Shown here: positions 8,000 through 19,980 of the stretch, one piece after another
How the letters are laid out: each line of letters starts with the position of its first letter
Numbering within the stretch: position 1 is the stretch's first letter
Assembly (NCBI GenBank): GCA_905478925.1
Contig: CAJQKQ010000008.1
Span: 1 to 64,000, forward strand
DNA length: 64,000 nt
Direction: 5' to 3'
Source: an uncultured Verrucomicrobiales bacterium
GTDB taxonomy: Bacteria; Verrucomicrobiota; Verrucomicrobiia; Verrucomicrobiales; Akkermansiaceae
Translations under genes and position numbers: made by a program
Notes under the pieces: generated by a model
Seen by the model: the letters and a program-made list of their open reading frames with translations, nothing else
What the model was told of the DNA's origin: nothing
Databases searched by the model: none

Positions 8000-9325
8000 C
8001 TAGAATTCAGCGGCTTGGAGCATCCACTGCCAGGCAGGAAGGACTTGGATCGGGGGTGGGACGGCAGGGAATGGAAGCCGTGATTCGAGGGTTAGTATGA
8101 GTTGCTTGGCGCGGGGGTATTCGTTGGCGGCGTCTTGGAGGGCGCGGACTTCGCGGGCGAGGGTTCCGGGATCGTCGATGGATGTGCAGACTTGGATCAG
8201 CTCCTCGGAGTTGTCGGGATGGCGGGCGAGGAAATCGACTTCGTAGCCGTCCGGCGTTTTCACGTATGAGATGTCCGCTTGGCGGCGCTGAAGTTCGATG
8301 AAGACGGCGGTTTCGAGGAGGTGGCCGGTATTGCGTTTTCCGCTGCGGTCGAAAACGGGTATGAGTGCGGTATCGGCTGGGTAGATCTTGCGTGGATTCA
8401 CCTGGCGGCGTTTTTCTGAGTCGGTGGCGACGGGAATGGTGTGGAGGAGAAAGGCGTCCTCGATGTGGGAGAGGTAGGCGTAGAGGGTTTCGCGGCCGAC
8501 AGCGATGCCCTGGGATTTCATGTCAGCGGCGAATTTCGTGACCGAGAACAAGCCGGCAGGGCTGGAGAGTAGGCGGCGGACCAGCCAACGCAGGGCGGTG
8601 ACATTGGCGACTTGGTGGCGCTCGATCACATCGCGGAGGAGAAGTACGTCGATGTAGCCCTGCAAAAGCTGCCGCCTCTCGGGCGTGGGTAGACCCTGGG
8701 CTTCCGGGAAGCCGCCGATCTCCAGATAGCGGGCGAACTGGTGGTCGAGCGCCGTTGCCTTGCGGTTGGTGATGGCGGATGTTTTGGCAGGAATCTCCTT
8801 TTGATGATGGCGGAGAAATTCCTTAAAGCTGAAGGGATGGATGGTGATCTCCCAGGCTCTGCCGCGCATGGAGGTGGCGATCTCCCGGCTGAGGAGCTTG
8901 GCGGATGAACCGGATAGAAAAACCTCGTAGCCGGCGGTATCCAGTAGCCTCCGAATGAAAGTTTCCCAGCCGGGGACGATCTGGATCTCATCGAGAAACA
9001 GAGTGACTGGCTCGTTTTCCGGTTCGGGAAACAGGCGGAGGTGGATGTCCGCGATCAGGTGGAGCTGATCTGCGCGGATGTCGCCGAGACGTTCATCCTC
9101 GAAGTTGAAATAGATGAGGCGTGATGGGGTGCGGCCTGCAGCGATATAGTCGGCGCGGCATTGATAGAGGTAGCTGGTTTTTCCCGCTCGGCGCATCCCG
9201 ATGACGGTAATGGCTTTGCCTTTGATGGTAGGAAGGGCAGCGTCCCTACGCGTCAATACAGGTATGGGTGCGTCTGCAGCAGCGAGCACTTTGTTCTGGA
9301 TAATCTGGGATACTAGGACTTCCAT
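8000..9325 (-). CDS. AAA ATPase with DUF4143 C-terminal domain
   Basis: The 441-residue protein has a P-loop GMRRAGKTSYL at about 43-53, a Walker B VTLFLDEIQ at about 104-112, and the SGSSAKLLSREIATSMRGRA sensor region. The C-terminal half (YLEIGGFPEAQG ... NTGHLLETAVFIELQRR ... YEVDFLARH) is typical of DUF4143, a nuclease-like fold. Such ATPases are common and poorly understood; some are proposed toxin-antitoxin or defence components. The start codon lies in the loop of an 8-bp palindrome. The gene is monocistronic, upstream of the copper operon's 3' end. Confidence 0.85.
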   Translation of the reverse strand: MEVLVSQIIQNKVLAAADAPIPVLTRRDAALPTIKGKAITVIGMRRAGKTSYLYQCRADYIAAGRTPSRLIYFNFEDERLGDIRADQLHLIADIHLRLFPEPENEPVTLFLDEIQIVPGWETFIRRLLDTAGYEVFLSGSSAKLLSREIATSMRGRAWEITIHPFSFKEFLRHHQKEIPAKTSAITNRKATALDHQFARYLEIGGFPEAQGLPTPERRQLLQGYIDVLLLRDVIERHQVANVTALRWLVRRLLSSPAGLFSVTKFAADMKSQGIAVGRETLYAYLSHIEDAFLLHTIPVATDSEKRRQVNPRKIYPADTALIPVFDRSGKRNTGHLLETAVFIELQRRQADISYVKTPDGYEVDFLARHPDNSEELIQVCTSIDDPGTLAREVRALQDAANEYPRAKQLILTLESRLPFPAVPPPIQVLPAWQWMLQAAEF

Positions 9326-9366
9326 GAAGTCCTTTATATTAAAATAAAAGACTTCTGTGAAGTCTT
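9315..9366 (-). promoter_or_regulatory. paired palindromes over the start of the DUF4143 ATPase gene
   Basis: AGGACTTC-CAT-GAAGTCCT (9315-9333) has the start codon as its three-base loop. AAGACTTC-TGT-GAAGTCTT (9348-9366) lies upstream. Their centres are 33 bp apart, about three helical turns, with an AT-rich promoter-like stretch between. In RNA the first would hide both the AAGGA ribosome site and the AUG. Either a dimeric repressor or RNA-level control is plausible. Confidence 0.7.
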
Positions 9367-9537
9367 AATTTAGCTCCGATCGGACCAGGTGTTACGTTTT
9401 AACATCTCAGAAATCCGAGAACCCTAAGGAGTAGGTGGGTCTCCGCGCCTTGAGTCGGAGTAGCGTCTCCGCCGCCCGTCAAAAGTAGGATCAAACTCGA
9501 AATGAATTTCGAGTTCATGGCGTGTTGTGTTTTTGGT

Positions 9538-11723
<2,186 letters not shown>

Positions 11724-11727
<4 letters not shown>

Positions 11728-14700
11728 ATGGTGACAGGTTTTATAGATCGGATTTCTTTCGTCATGCAGAAAAGCACGGGCACGACGAACATGGTCATTA
11801 GCGCGATGAACATCCCGCCAAAAATTGGGACAGCCATGGGAACCATGAGATCGGAGCCGCGACCGGTGCTGGTGAGGACGGGGAGGAGCGCGAGCATTGT
11901 CGTCGCGGTGGTCATCAGGCAGGGGCGCACGCGGCGGAGTCCGGCCTCGAGTGTGGCCTGACGGATTTCGGAAATGCTGGTAGGTTTTAGCTCGGCGAAT
12001 TTCTGGCGAAGATAGGTGGAGATGACCACGCCGTCATCGGTCGCGATGCCGAAGAGCGCGAGGAAGCCGACCCATACCGCGGTCGAGAGATTCACCGGCC
12101 CCGTGTTGAAAAGTTCTCCGATATTGTGGCCGAAAATCTCGAAATCGAGGAATCCGGGACGGCCGTAGAGCCAGAGCATAAGGAAGCCTCCCGACCAGGC
12201 GACGGCGACCCCGGTGAATACGATGAGGGTAGTAGAGACGGATTTGTTATCGAAATAGAGCAGGACGAAAATAATACCAAGACAGAGCGGCAGCATGATC
12301 ATCAAGGTGCGGTCGAATTCTAGGGCGGCCTCGTAGTTTCCAGCGAAATCGTAGCGCAAGCCTTCCGGGCGGTTGAGCTTTCCCTCCGCTTCCATTTTCG
12401 CGAGGTAGTCGCTCGCGGCCTCGACGACATCGACCTCTGCGGTGCCTGGCTCGGAGCCGAAGGTGACGTATCCGGTGAGAAAGGTGTCCTCCGCCTTGAT
12501 TACCTGCGGGCCGCGCACGTAGCGGATCTCCGCGAGCTGGGAGAGCGGCACCTGGGCGCCTTCCGTGGAATCGACGAGGACTTTTTGCAGCGCTTCCAGG
12601 GTATCGCGGTCTTCGCGGGTGAAGCGCACCTGCACCATGAAGCGCTCGCGCCCCTCAATGGTGGTGGTGACCATTCGCCCGCCGATGGCCGTCTGGATGG
12701 TATCGTGCACATCGGCGATATTCAGGCCGTAGCGGGAGGCGGCTTTGCGATCGGGGACGATCTCGAGGTAGGGTTTACCGACGATTCGGTCGGCGTTCAC
12801 CGTGCCGGGGGAGAGTCCGGGGATTTCTCCGCTGCGCAAATGGCGCTCGACCTCGAGGCCGAAGCTTTCGATTTCTTCCAGCGATTTGCCTTTGATTTTC
12901 AAGCCCATGGGCGCGCGCATACCGGTGCGGAGCATGACGAGACGGGTCTCGATGGGTTGCAGTTTCGGTGCGCCGGTGATGCCGGGGAGGCGGGTCGCTT
13001 GGCTAATTTCTGCCCAGATGTCCGCGGGTGATTTGATGTGCGGGCGCCATTGGCGGAAAGGTTTACCGTTCTTGTCTTCGATGAGATTGCCGGATTTTTC
13101 GTAGGTGAAATTTCCTTCATCATCGATGCGGTATTTCAATACACGGCCTTTCGAATCGGATTTATATTCGGAGACGTAGTTCACCACGGTCTCGATCATG
13201 GAGATGGGCGCGGGATCGAGAGGGGTTTCCGCTCGGCCAATTTTTCCGACGACTTGCCTGACTTCGGGAATGGCGTGGATTGCGGCGTCGGTGATTCGGA
13301 GGGCTTCGCGTGCCTCCTCGATGGAGGCGTGCGGTGCGACAGTTGGCATGTAGAGGAACGAGCCTTCGTCGAGCGCGGGGCGGAATTCTCGTCCGAGGCC
13401 GGGGAATTTCTCCGAGGCATCCGTCCATAGGCGGGTTTCGGTTATGGCATTTCCTAAAGTGTTCGGGATGAAGGCGAAGACTCTTGGGAAACCGAGCCAG
13501 ATGCAGAGGGCGGAGATAAGCAGCAGCAGCGGGGCGGAAAGGAACAGTGCCTTGTGGTTCAGGCACCAGCGGAGGATGCTTCCGTAGGTCATTTCGAAAA
13601 GCCGGAAGAGCCCTAGCAAGCCGCCGACGGCGATGATGACAAAGGCGAGGTTGGATATATTCGAGCGGTCGAGCCCGAGTGGCATCCAGTCGACGGCGAG
13701 CAGGCAGGCGATGAGGAAGGCGACGATGAAATTCACCGTGACGATGCCGATGCGAAGTGATTTTCCCGAGACGAAAAGCGGTGCGAGGATACCGAATGCG
13801 AGGGCGATGAGGCCGAGACCCAGCCAGAGAGAGAATACGAAGGCGAAAATCCCCCCGATGGCGAGTAGTGCGGAGGAAAGGGTTCGGCGGGTTTTCACCC
13901 ACTGCGGGAGCACACCGAAAAGAAGGTGGGCGACGGGCGGGATGATGGTCAGAGCGACGATGATCGATGCGATGAGGGCGAAGGATTTCGTGAATGCCAA
14001 TGGCCGAAAAAGCCGCCCGGCCTCGCCGGTCATGGTGAAGACGGGGAGGAAGCTGACCACGGTTGTCGCTACCGAAGTGGTGACCGCACCGGAGACTTCG
14101 GTGACGGCGCGGTAGATGACGGAGGCCGTAGTGGTGACCTTCGGTCGCCCCTCTTCTCCATCCACTGGCGACCGAAGGTCACCACTACTTTCATCCAGGT
14201 GTTTCAGGATGTTTTCCGTGAGGACGATTCCCACGTCCACCACCGTGCCTATGGCGATGGCGATGCCGGAGAGCGCAACGATGTTCGCATCCACCCCGGC
14301 GAGTTTCATGCTGATGAAAGTGATCAGCACCGCCAGCGGCAGCATTGCGGAAATGAGAATGCTGGTTCGTAGGTGAAGCACCATCACAACGATCACGATG
14401 ATGGTGACGAGCACTTGCTGGTAGAGTGCTTCGTCCAAGGTGTTGAGCGTCTCGTTGATCAGGCCGGAGCGGTCGTAAAACGGGACGACAGTCACCTTGG
14501 AAGTCGTCAGCCATTCTGGCCATGCGCGGCGGTCGTTGGTTTTTGTGAAACTCAGCCAGTCGTCGTCGGATGCGGGATCCAGAGGATTTTCGATTCCCTG
14601 GCGCTCCGCGAAATTCGCAACTTCCTGCCGGTCGGTTTTTTCCCAATCGATGACCGCCTTGATCGGTAGCGCGCTTTCCAATTCGCCGATGCGCTGTTTT

Positions 14701-15656
14701 GTGTTGCGAATGGCTTCGAGAGGGTTTGCTCCGTATCGGGCAACGACCACCCCACCGACAGCGTCCGCGCCATTGACATCGAGCGCGCCGCGTCGGAGTG
14801 CTGGGCCGAGGGTGACCTCCGCTACGTGCTCGACGAGGGTAGGGGTGTTTTCGCGAACGGTGACGACTGCCTTGTTGATGTCGTCAACGTTCTCAATGTA
14901 ACCGGTTCCGCGGAGGAAATATTCCACACCGTTGACAGCGAGGTTGCGGGCGCCAATTTCCTGGTTCGACTTGCGGACGGCATCGACAACCTGTGCGAGG
15001 GTTACCTTCTGTGCTCGGAGTTTCTCAGGATCGACATCGACCTGGTATTGTTTTTGGAAGCCGCCGATGGAGGCGACCTCGGCGACGCCATCTGCGGAAA
15101 GCAACGAGTAGCGGACCTGCCAATCTTGGATGGAGCGTAGCTCATCGAGATCCCATCCTCCCATTGGTTTTCCGTCGGGATCGCGCCCTTCGAGCACATA
15201 CCAGAAGACCTGACCAAGACCGGTGGCATCGGGGCCTAGTGTGGGTGTGGCATCGGCGGGGAGGAGGTTCGAGGGGAGGGTGTTGAGCTTTTCCAGAATC
15301 CTACTGCGACTCCAGTAGAACTCCACGTCCTCCTCGAAGATGAGATAGACGTAGGAGGCTCCGAACATGGAAAAGGAGCGGACTTCCTTCACCCCGGGGA
15401 CTCCGAGCAGGGAAACGGTTAGTGGGTAGGTGATCTGGTCTTCGACATCCTGTGGGGAGCGGCCCTGCCATTCGGTGAATACGATTTGTTGGTTGTCGCC
15501 AAGATCCGGGATCGCATCCACGGCGACGGGATCGCGCGGGTAGTTTCCTGTATCCCAGTCAAAGGGCGCGACCCTGACTCCCCAGCCGATGAAGAAGGCG
15601 AGGAGGAGGAAGACGATGAGCTTCTGGTGAAGGCAGAAATGGATGAGACGGTTCAT
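11724..15656 (-). CDS. cusA: CusA/CzcA-family heavy-metal RND efflux permease
   Basis: This 1310-residue inner-membrane proton antiporter is the pump of a tripartite system. Family marks are an N-terminal membrane helix, [42 protein letters not shown], the proton-relay segment [19 protein letters not shown], and [13 protein letters not shown], whose YMPT wording is like Cu/Ag members. It is about 250 residues longer than E. coli CusA. The extra length lies mainly in additional hydrophobic segments near residues 600-730 and a soluble insertion near 850-900. Around residues 490-510 the loop after TM4 is encoded by a 22-bp perfect inverted repeat. It overlaps the ATPase gene downstream. Confidence 0.9.
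14128..14188. repeat. 22-bp perfect inverted repeat inside cusA
   Basis: The arms at 14128-14149 and 14167-14188 are exact complements, separated by 17 bases. The 61-base unit is read in frame and encodes roughly [20 protein letters not shown] in a cytoplasmic loop of the pump. Part of the arm (GGCGACCGAAG) recurs in an intergenic palindrome at 58021. This suggests a mobile palindromic element that entered a coding sequence. Confidence 0.75.
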
Positions 15657-15704
15657 CGGGAAGTGGCTAGTGCCGAGTGATCAGTGATCAGTGGAAGACG
15701 GTTG

Positions 15705-17732
15705 CTATTCCTCGGTTTCAGGGGTGAGGGAGAGGGTGTCGGTGATTGAGCCGCAATCGAGCATGGAGTCGCCATAGTAGGGGTTGATGACTTGCGGGAC
15801 GTTGGAGAGCCAGTCGGCTCCTTTGTCGCCGCCGACCATTGGGCAGTGGAGGACGTATGCGTTGCCTACACGGTCGAGGCCGTTTGCGCGGACTTGGGAA
15901 ATGAGTTCGTTGCTGAGTGCCTCGAAGGCTGCACGCTGTGGCTTGATTTCCGCTGTGGCCGCGATGGTTTCAGCTGATTTGCGGATGGCAGGGAGTTCGG
16001 CGGATTGGGCGAGCTTCGCGGCGGCGTTGGCGGCGGCGCCCGGGTCGTCTGCGGCTAGTGCTTTGGCGATGGGGAGGTAGAGCTGGACCATCTGCTCCAG
16101 GCGGGCGGCTGCGGCGAGATCCAGTGGTTTGGGCGCGGTGCCGGAAGCGCGCAGGCCGAGGTTGCGTGCGGCCTGCTCGATGGAGCTGCGGACGATGGAT
16201 TTTGCGGTGACGGGATTCTTGTCATCAGCTCGGGTGAGATCCACGAGAAGGCGGTTGGAAAACTCGGGCCAGAGGCTTTTTAGTTCGGGTTGGAAGGTGT
16301 CGGTGTTGACCTTTCTGATGGCTGTTTTCATGATCTCGATTTCTTCGGAAAGATCTCCGGTTTCCATGCGACCGAGGGCGCGGAGCACGGGTTGCCACTG
16401 GCCCGAGAGGTCTTCCGGTGCAGAGTGTGCTGGCTTCTCCTCAAGGCCTGCGGAGGGGTTCATCATCGAGGGCTTGGCTTTGATCTGGAGTTCGGAATCG
16501 AGTTTGAAAGCACCCCGGGTGACGACCAATTCGCCTGCGGAGAGGCCCTCTCTGACGATGTAGCGTTTTCCTAGAGGCGAACCCAACAGGATGACTCGAC
16601 CTTCGAAGGTAGGCTGCTGATCGGCGGTGCGGACATAGACAACCGCGCGCTCGCCGGTGCGGAGGACGGCGGATTTCGGGACGGTGACGAGATTTTCGTT
16701 TTCCATACCCGGCGGTAGAGCTGGAGCGAGCACGCGGGCGCTGGCGAACATACCGGGCTTGATGCGGTCTTGTGGGTTCGGCACATCGACGCGGACACGG
16801 GCGAAGCGGCGCTGGGCGTCGATGAGGTGGTCGATGTATGCGATTTTGCCGGTGAAAGTTTCGCTAGGAAGTGCTTCGACAGTGAAGGTGACGGGCAGAC
16901 CCTCGCGCATGTATGCGAGCTCGCTTTCATAGACCTCAAGGTTCAGCCAGACATTGGAATGGTCCGCTACTGTGAAAAGGACGTCGCCTGTTTTTACGTA
17001 GCTTCCGAGTTTTACGTTTTTCTCCAGAACCTGTCCGGCGTGTGGGGAGCGAATGGTGATGCGGTCGGAGGGTGTGTCCGCTGTCTGAAGGGTGGCGATT
17101 TCATGGGGGGAGATTTCGAGAAGCTGGAGCTTGCGGAGAGCTGCCTCGTAGAGAGTGCGGCGAGTGCTCCGGACGGCAGGCGGGCCGGAGTCCATGGCAT
17201 TGCGAGCTTCGATGAGTTCCTTTTGTGCGAGATAGATTTCCGGAGAGTAGAGTTCTGCCAGCGCTTCGCTTTCGGCGACCAATGTGCCAGTGAAATCGGC
17301 GAAGAGCTTGTCGATGCGGCCGGCAATGCGGGCGGTGATGGAAGAAACGAGGCGTTCGTCGTGAGCGATGCGGCCGAATACGGTGACCTCATTCACCTGG
17401 GATTCGTTGAGCGCAATAACGGGGGAAACCCGGATGTCGAGAAGGGCGGACGCCTCCGGGCTGATGGAAACCTCGCGCATGCCGCCGCCGTCACCGCCTT
17501 CGAGAGGGATGAGATCCATGGCGCAGATGGGGCAGAGTCCGGGATCGGGTTGGCGAACCTGTGGATGCATGGAGCATGTCCAGATTGTGTAAGAACCTCC
17601 GCCATCCGTGGCGGGGGATTTTTTTTCCGAAGGGAGACCGAACCACCAGCCGAGCAGAAAGAGGGCGATCGGGAGGAGTATGGCAAGGGTTTTTCGAGGG
17701 GCCCGGGCGATGGATTTGAAATACTTTTTCAT
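15705..17732 (-). CDS. cusB: CusB-like periplasmic adaptor with metal-binding and DUF3347 domains
   Basis: The 675-residue adaptor links the RND pump to the outer-membrane channel. An N-terminal signal anchor (LAILLPIALFLLGWWFGL) precedes a metal-binding segment IWTCSMHPQVRQPDPGLCPICAMDLIP at about 50-76. The barrel-sandwich/hairpin region follows (ITARIAGRIDKLFADFTG, AGQVLEKNVKLGSYVKTGDVLF). The last about 170 residues resemble DUF3347, ending HCPMVGGDKGADWL and NPYYGDSMLDCGSI. This architecture is typical of CusB-type Cu/Ag systems in Bacteroidota and Verrucomicrobiota. The start overlaps the upstream TolC-like gene by four bases; cusA follows after 48 bases. Confidence 0.9.
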   Translation of the reverse strand: MKKYFKSIARAPRKTLAILLPIALFLLGWWFGLPSEKKSPATDGGGSYTIWTCSMHPQVRQPDPGLCPICAMDLIPLEGGDGGGMREVSISPEASALLDIRVSPVIALNESQVNEVTVFGRIAHDERLVSSITARIAGRIDKLFADFTGTLVAESEALAELYSPEIYLAQKELIEARNAMDSGPPAVRSTRRTLYEAALRKLQLLEISPHEIATLQTADTPSDRITIRSPHAGQVLEKNVKLGSYVKTGDVLFTVADHSNVWLNLEVYESELAYMREGLPVTFTVEALPSETFTGKIAYIDHLIDAQRRFARVRVDVPNPQDRIKPGMFASARVLAPALPPGMENENLVTVPKSAVLRTGERAVVYVRTADQQPTFEGRVILLGSPLGKRYIVREGLSAGELVVTRGAFKLDSELQIKAKPSMMNPSAGLEEKPAHSAPEDLSGQWQPVLRALGRMETGDLSEEIEIMKTAIRKVNTDTFQPELKSLWPEFSNRLLVDLTRADDKNPVTAKSIVRSSIEQAARNLGLRASGTAPKPLDLAAAARLEQMVQLYLPIAKALAADDPGAAANAAAKLAQSAELPAIRKSAETIAATAEIKPQRAAFEALSNELISQVRANGLDRVGNAYVLHCPMVGGDKGADWLSNVPQVINPYYGDSMLDCGSITDTLSLTPETEE

Positions 17733-19054
17733 AGGGCTGCGGCTGCTTGGAGGGTTGCGATGGCTTTGCCGAGCTGGGCGCGGCTTTGGACAAGTTGCAG
17801 GCGGTAGGCGAGGAGCTCGCGCTGGGTGCCGATCACATCGGTGAAGGAATTTTTCCCTGAGGAATACCCGGTGAGCGTCACGTCGTATGCCTGTTGCGCA
17901 GACGGGATGAGGCGGTCGTTAAAAAGGGCGATGACATCGCGGGCGGTCTTCGCGCGGAAGTAGGCATCCTCGACACGGTAGCGGAGATCCGAGCGGGAGG
18001 ACTCCAGCATGGCGCGGGTTTCGGCCATACCCTCGGAAGCCTCGCGAACCATGGCTTTGCGTGGCTCCCGCCAGAGCGGAATGTTGAATCCGAGCGTGGC
18101 GAAGACCTGGTCGCGGCCGTTTGAGACAGGGGACAGGCCGGAGCCGGATACCGGCGCATAGGTGAGCCCGACGGTGGGATCGGGGAATTTCTCCAGCTTC
18201 GCTTTGCGCAGGCGCTGGGCGAAGGCGTCGGTGCGGGAGTTGGCGGCGGAGATATCCGGGTGGTTTGCCTCAGCACGGGCGATGAGGCTGTTGAGACTGC
18301 CCGTCGCGGGGACGGATGGCGCGGAAGGGGAGGGCAGACTCGCTCCAGCAGGACGGTTCAGCAGGGAATTGATGCGGGCTATGGCGGAGGATCGGACCTG
18401 GCGGAGGCTTACGAGGTCGCGGTCGAGCATGGTGATCTCGTTTCCGATACGAAGCTGGTCGGCCTGGGTGGCTGCGCCGGCTTCAACCCGTGTGGTTACG
18501 ATATCGCGGATGGTTGTGAGCAGCACACGGTTTTCGTTGGTGTAGGCGATGGTCTGATTCGCAAGGTAGTAATCCCACCAGGCGCTTTTCACCTGTTCGG
18601 AAATTTTAAGTGCGAGCGAATCGGCTTCGGAGCGGATGGCTGCGGCTTCGAGGCTGGCGGCGCGGCTGGCGGCCGCGCGTTTTCCGGGGAGCGGTATTTT
18701 TTGGGAAACCCCGACCATGGCCTCGACGCGACCTGCGGCGGTTTCTGGAAGGCTGCCGACGGAAATAGAAGCGTTCGGATCGGGGAGGGAAGCTGCCTGT
18801 GGTGCCCGGGCTTCCATGCGCTCGGCCTTGTGGCGGAGGGCTTTGATGGAGGGATTGTGGGCGACGGCGAAGGCTGCGAGTTTTTCCGGGTCGCCAGAGC
18901 CGACGGAGTAGTTCACCGGGCGCAGGTTTTCCTCCGGGATATCGAGGTCATCGAGCGCGGATCTCCCGCCAAGACCGCCGGAATCCGCGCATGCGGCGAG
19001 AATCAAAGCAAGCGACGAGGGGGCCAGCATCCGTAGAAGGTGTGAAGTGTTCAT
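17729..19054 (-). CDS. TolC/CusC-family outer-membrane efflux lipoprotein
   Basis: The 441-residue protein has a lipoprotein signal ending LALILAACADSGG and the duplicated outer-membrane efflux fold: AHNPSIKALRHKAERMEARAPQAASLPDPNASISVGSLP, then QKIPLPGKRAAASRAA, and the second half ARAEANHPDISAANSRTDAF with FPDPTVGLTYAPV. It should form the outer-membrane channel of the tripartite metal pump. A four-base overlap couples it to the adaptor gene. Confidence 0.88.
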   Translation of the reverse strand: MNTSHLLRMLAPSSLALILAACADSGGLGGRSALDDLDIPEENLRPVNYSVGSGDPEKLAAFAVAHNPSIKALRHKAERMEARAPQAASLPDPNASISVGSLPETAAGRVEAMVGVSQKIPLPGKRAAASRAASLEAAAIRSEADSLALKISEQVKSAWWDYYLANQTIAYTNENRVLLTTIRDIVTTRVEAGAATQADQLRIGNEITMLDRDLVSLRQVRSSAIARINSLLNRPAGASLPSPSAPSVPATGSLNSLIARAEANHPDISAANSRTDAFAQRLRKAKLEKFPDPTVGLTYAPVSGSGLSPVSNGRDQVFATLGFNIPLWREPRKAMVREASEGMAETRAMLESSRSDLRYRVEDAYFRAKTARDVIALFNDRLIPSAQQAYDVTLTGYSSGKNSFTDVIGTQRELLAYRLQLVQSRAQLGKAIATLQAAAAL

Positions 19055-19107
19055 CAGGAGTGGGGAGCCGCCGCGCAGGTGCGACGGCGGCTCCGCGGGT
19101 TGATGTT

Positions 19108-19401
19108 TTATTCCGAGGCGTTTCCGAGTTTCCCGAGGTATTTCGCGGGATCCTTTTCGAACTTCGGCGGGCAGCTGTCGCAGCAGAATTTGATCTCCTG
19201 GCCCTCGTGGACGATGGCGACCGGTTCTCCCATACTGCCTAGTTTTTCACCGGACACGATGCAAACGTCGAGCGGGTAGGGTTTCACCGCGGCATCGCTG
19301 GTGGCGGGAGTGTTCGAATCGACCTCGGCTGTTTCCTTGTTGCAGGAGACGAAGGCGAGGGGCGAGAGGAGGATGAGTGTTGTTTTTGAAATGAAGGTCA
19401 T
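19108..19401 (-). CDS. Cys-rich lipoprotein, probable periplasmic metal-binding protein
   Basis: Starting at the ATG at 19401 (MTFISKTTLILLSPLAFVSCNKE), the 97-residue product has a lipobox (FVSC). It also has a TRASH/YHS-like module: YPLDVCIVSGEKLGSMGEPVAIVHEGQEIKFCCDSCPPKFEKDP. The Cys pairs are suited to soft-metal binding. The longer ORF-track start adds 68 non-homologous residues and is rejected. It lies between the Cys-rich gene and the efflux channel gene of the same operon, so a copper chaperone or sensor role at the outer membrane is likely. Confidence 0.8.
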   Translation of the reverse strand: MTFISKTTLILLSPLAFVSCNKETAEVDSNTPATSDAAVKPYPLDVCIVSGEKLGSMGEPVAIVHEGQEIKFCCDSCPPKFEKDPAKYLGKLGNASE

Positions 19402-19532
19402 GGTTCTTAAATATTTGATTGGTTTGGAAAAATCGACACGGCTCCGAGTGAGCGCGATGTCTTGGGATAGCCGGCCCTGAAACTTCGGGACGCGGTGGTG
19501 GTGGCACGCGGGTGCGCACCATTTCCAAGGAA

Positions 19533-19922
19533 TCAAAACAGATAAGAACACTTCGCCGCCAGACGGGTGGCGGTGGAAGGCGTCGGCAAGGAGCCGGGCG
19601 GCCATTTCTTGAGAAAGGCCGTGGCCTGGGAGAGCTTGGGAAGGTGATCGCAGTCGTTCTTTGCGAAAACCGGGGGCAGTGGCTGGGAAGGGATGAGATC
19701 GGGGAGGATCGCCTCATGTTCTGGTGTTGCCTTTTCCTTCGCGAACGAGCAGCCGCAGGGTTTGTCTTGTTCCTTCGAGTCCTTGCCGGAGTTCGGGGAA
19801 GGCGCACAGCAGGAGGAGGAATTTTCGGATCCGTTCTGCGAATGTCCTTTGAGTGCGCAGCAGCACGCGGGATTGGCGATTGCCAATGCCATGAAGACTG
19901 CGACGATCTGTTTAAGGAACAC
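19533..19922 (-). CDS. secreted Cys-rich hypothetical protein of the copper operon
   Basis: The 129-residue product starts with a signal peptide (MFLKQIVAVFMALAIANPACCCA). A Cys/Ser-rich stretch follows with CCC, SSCCAPSPNSG, KPCGCSF and NDCDHL. The cysteines and histidine are consistent with metal binding, but no named domain is recognised. It is first on the minus-strand copper operon, about 130 bases ahead of the Cys-rich lipoprotein. The antisense ORF at 19512-19931 is rejected because it lacks both a signal and motifs. Confidence 0.65.
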   Translation of the reverse strand: MFLKQIVAVFMALAIANPACCCALKGHSQNGSENSSSCCAPSPNSGKDSKEQDKPCGCSFAKEKATPEHEAILPDLIPSQPLPPVFAKNDCDHLPKLSQATAFLKKWPPGSLPTPSTATRLAAKCSYLF

Positions 19923-19980
19923 AACAGGTAGAGTAACGCAGTTGTCCGATAATTCCAGAAAGTTTTCGTGGGAAGCTTTT

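Noticed and set aside
12585-13430. Plus-strand ORFs opposite cusA
   Set aside because: They are shadows of the RND gene with no similarity of their own.
19512-19931. 139-residue plus-strand ORF opposite the Cys-rich copper-operon gene
   Set aside because: It has no signal peptide or motif, while the minus-strand frame has a clean signal peptide and Cys clusters.
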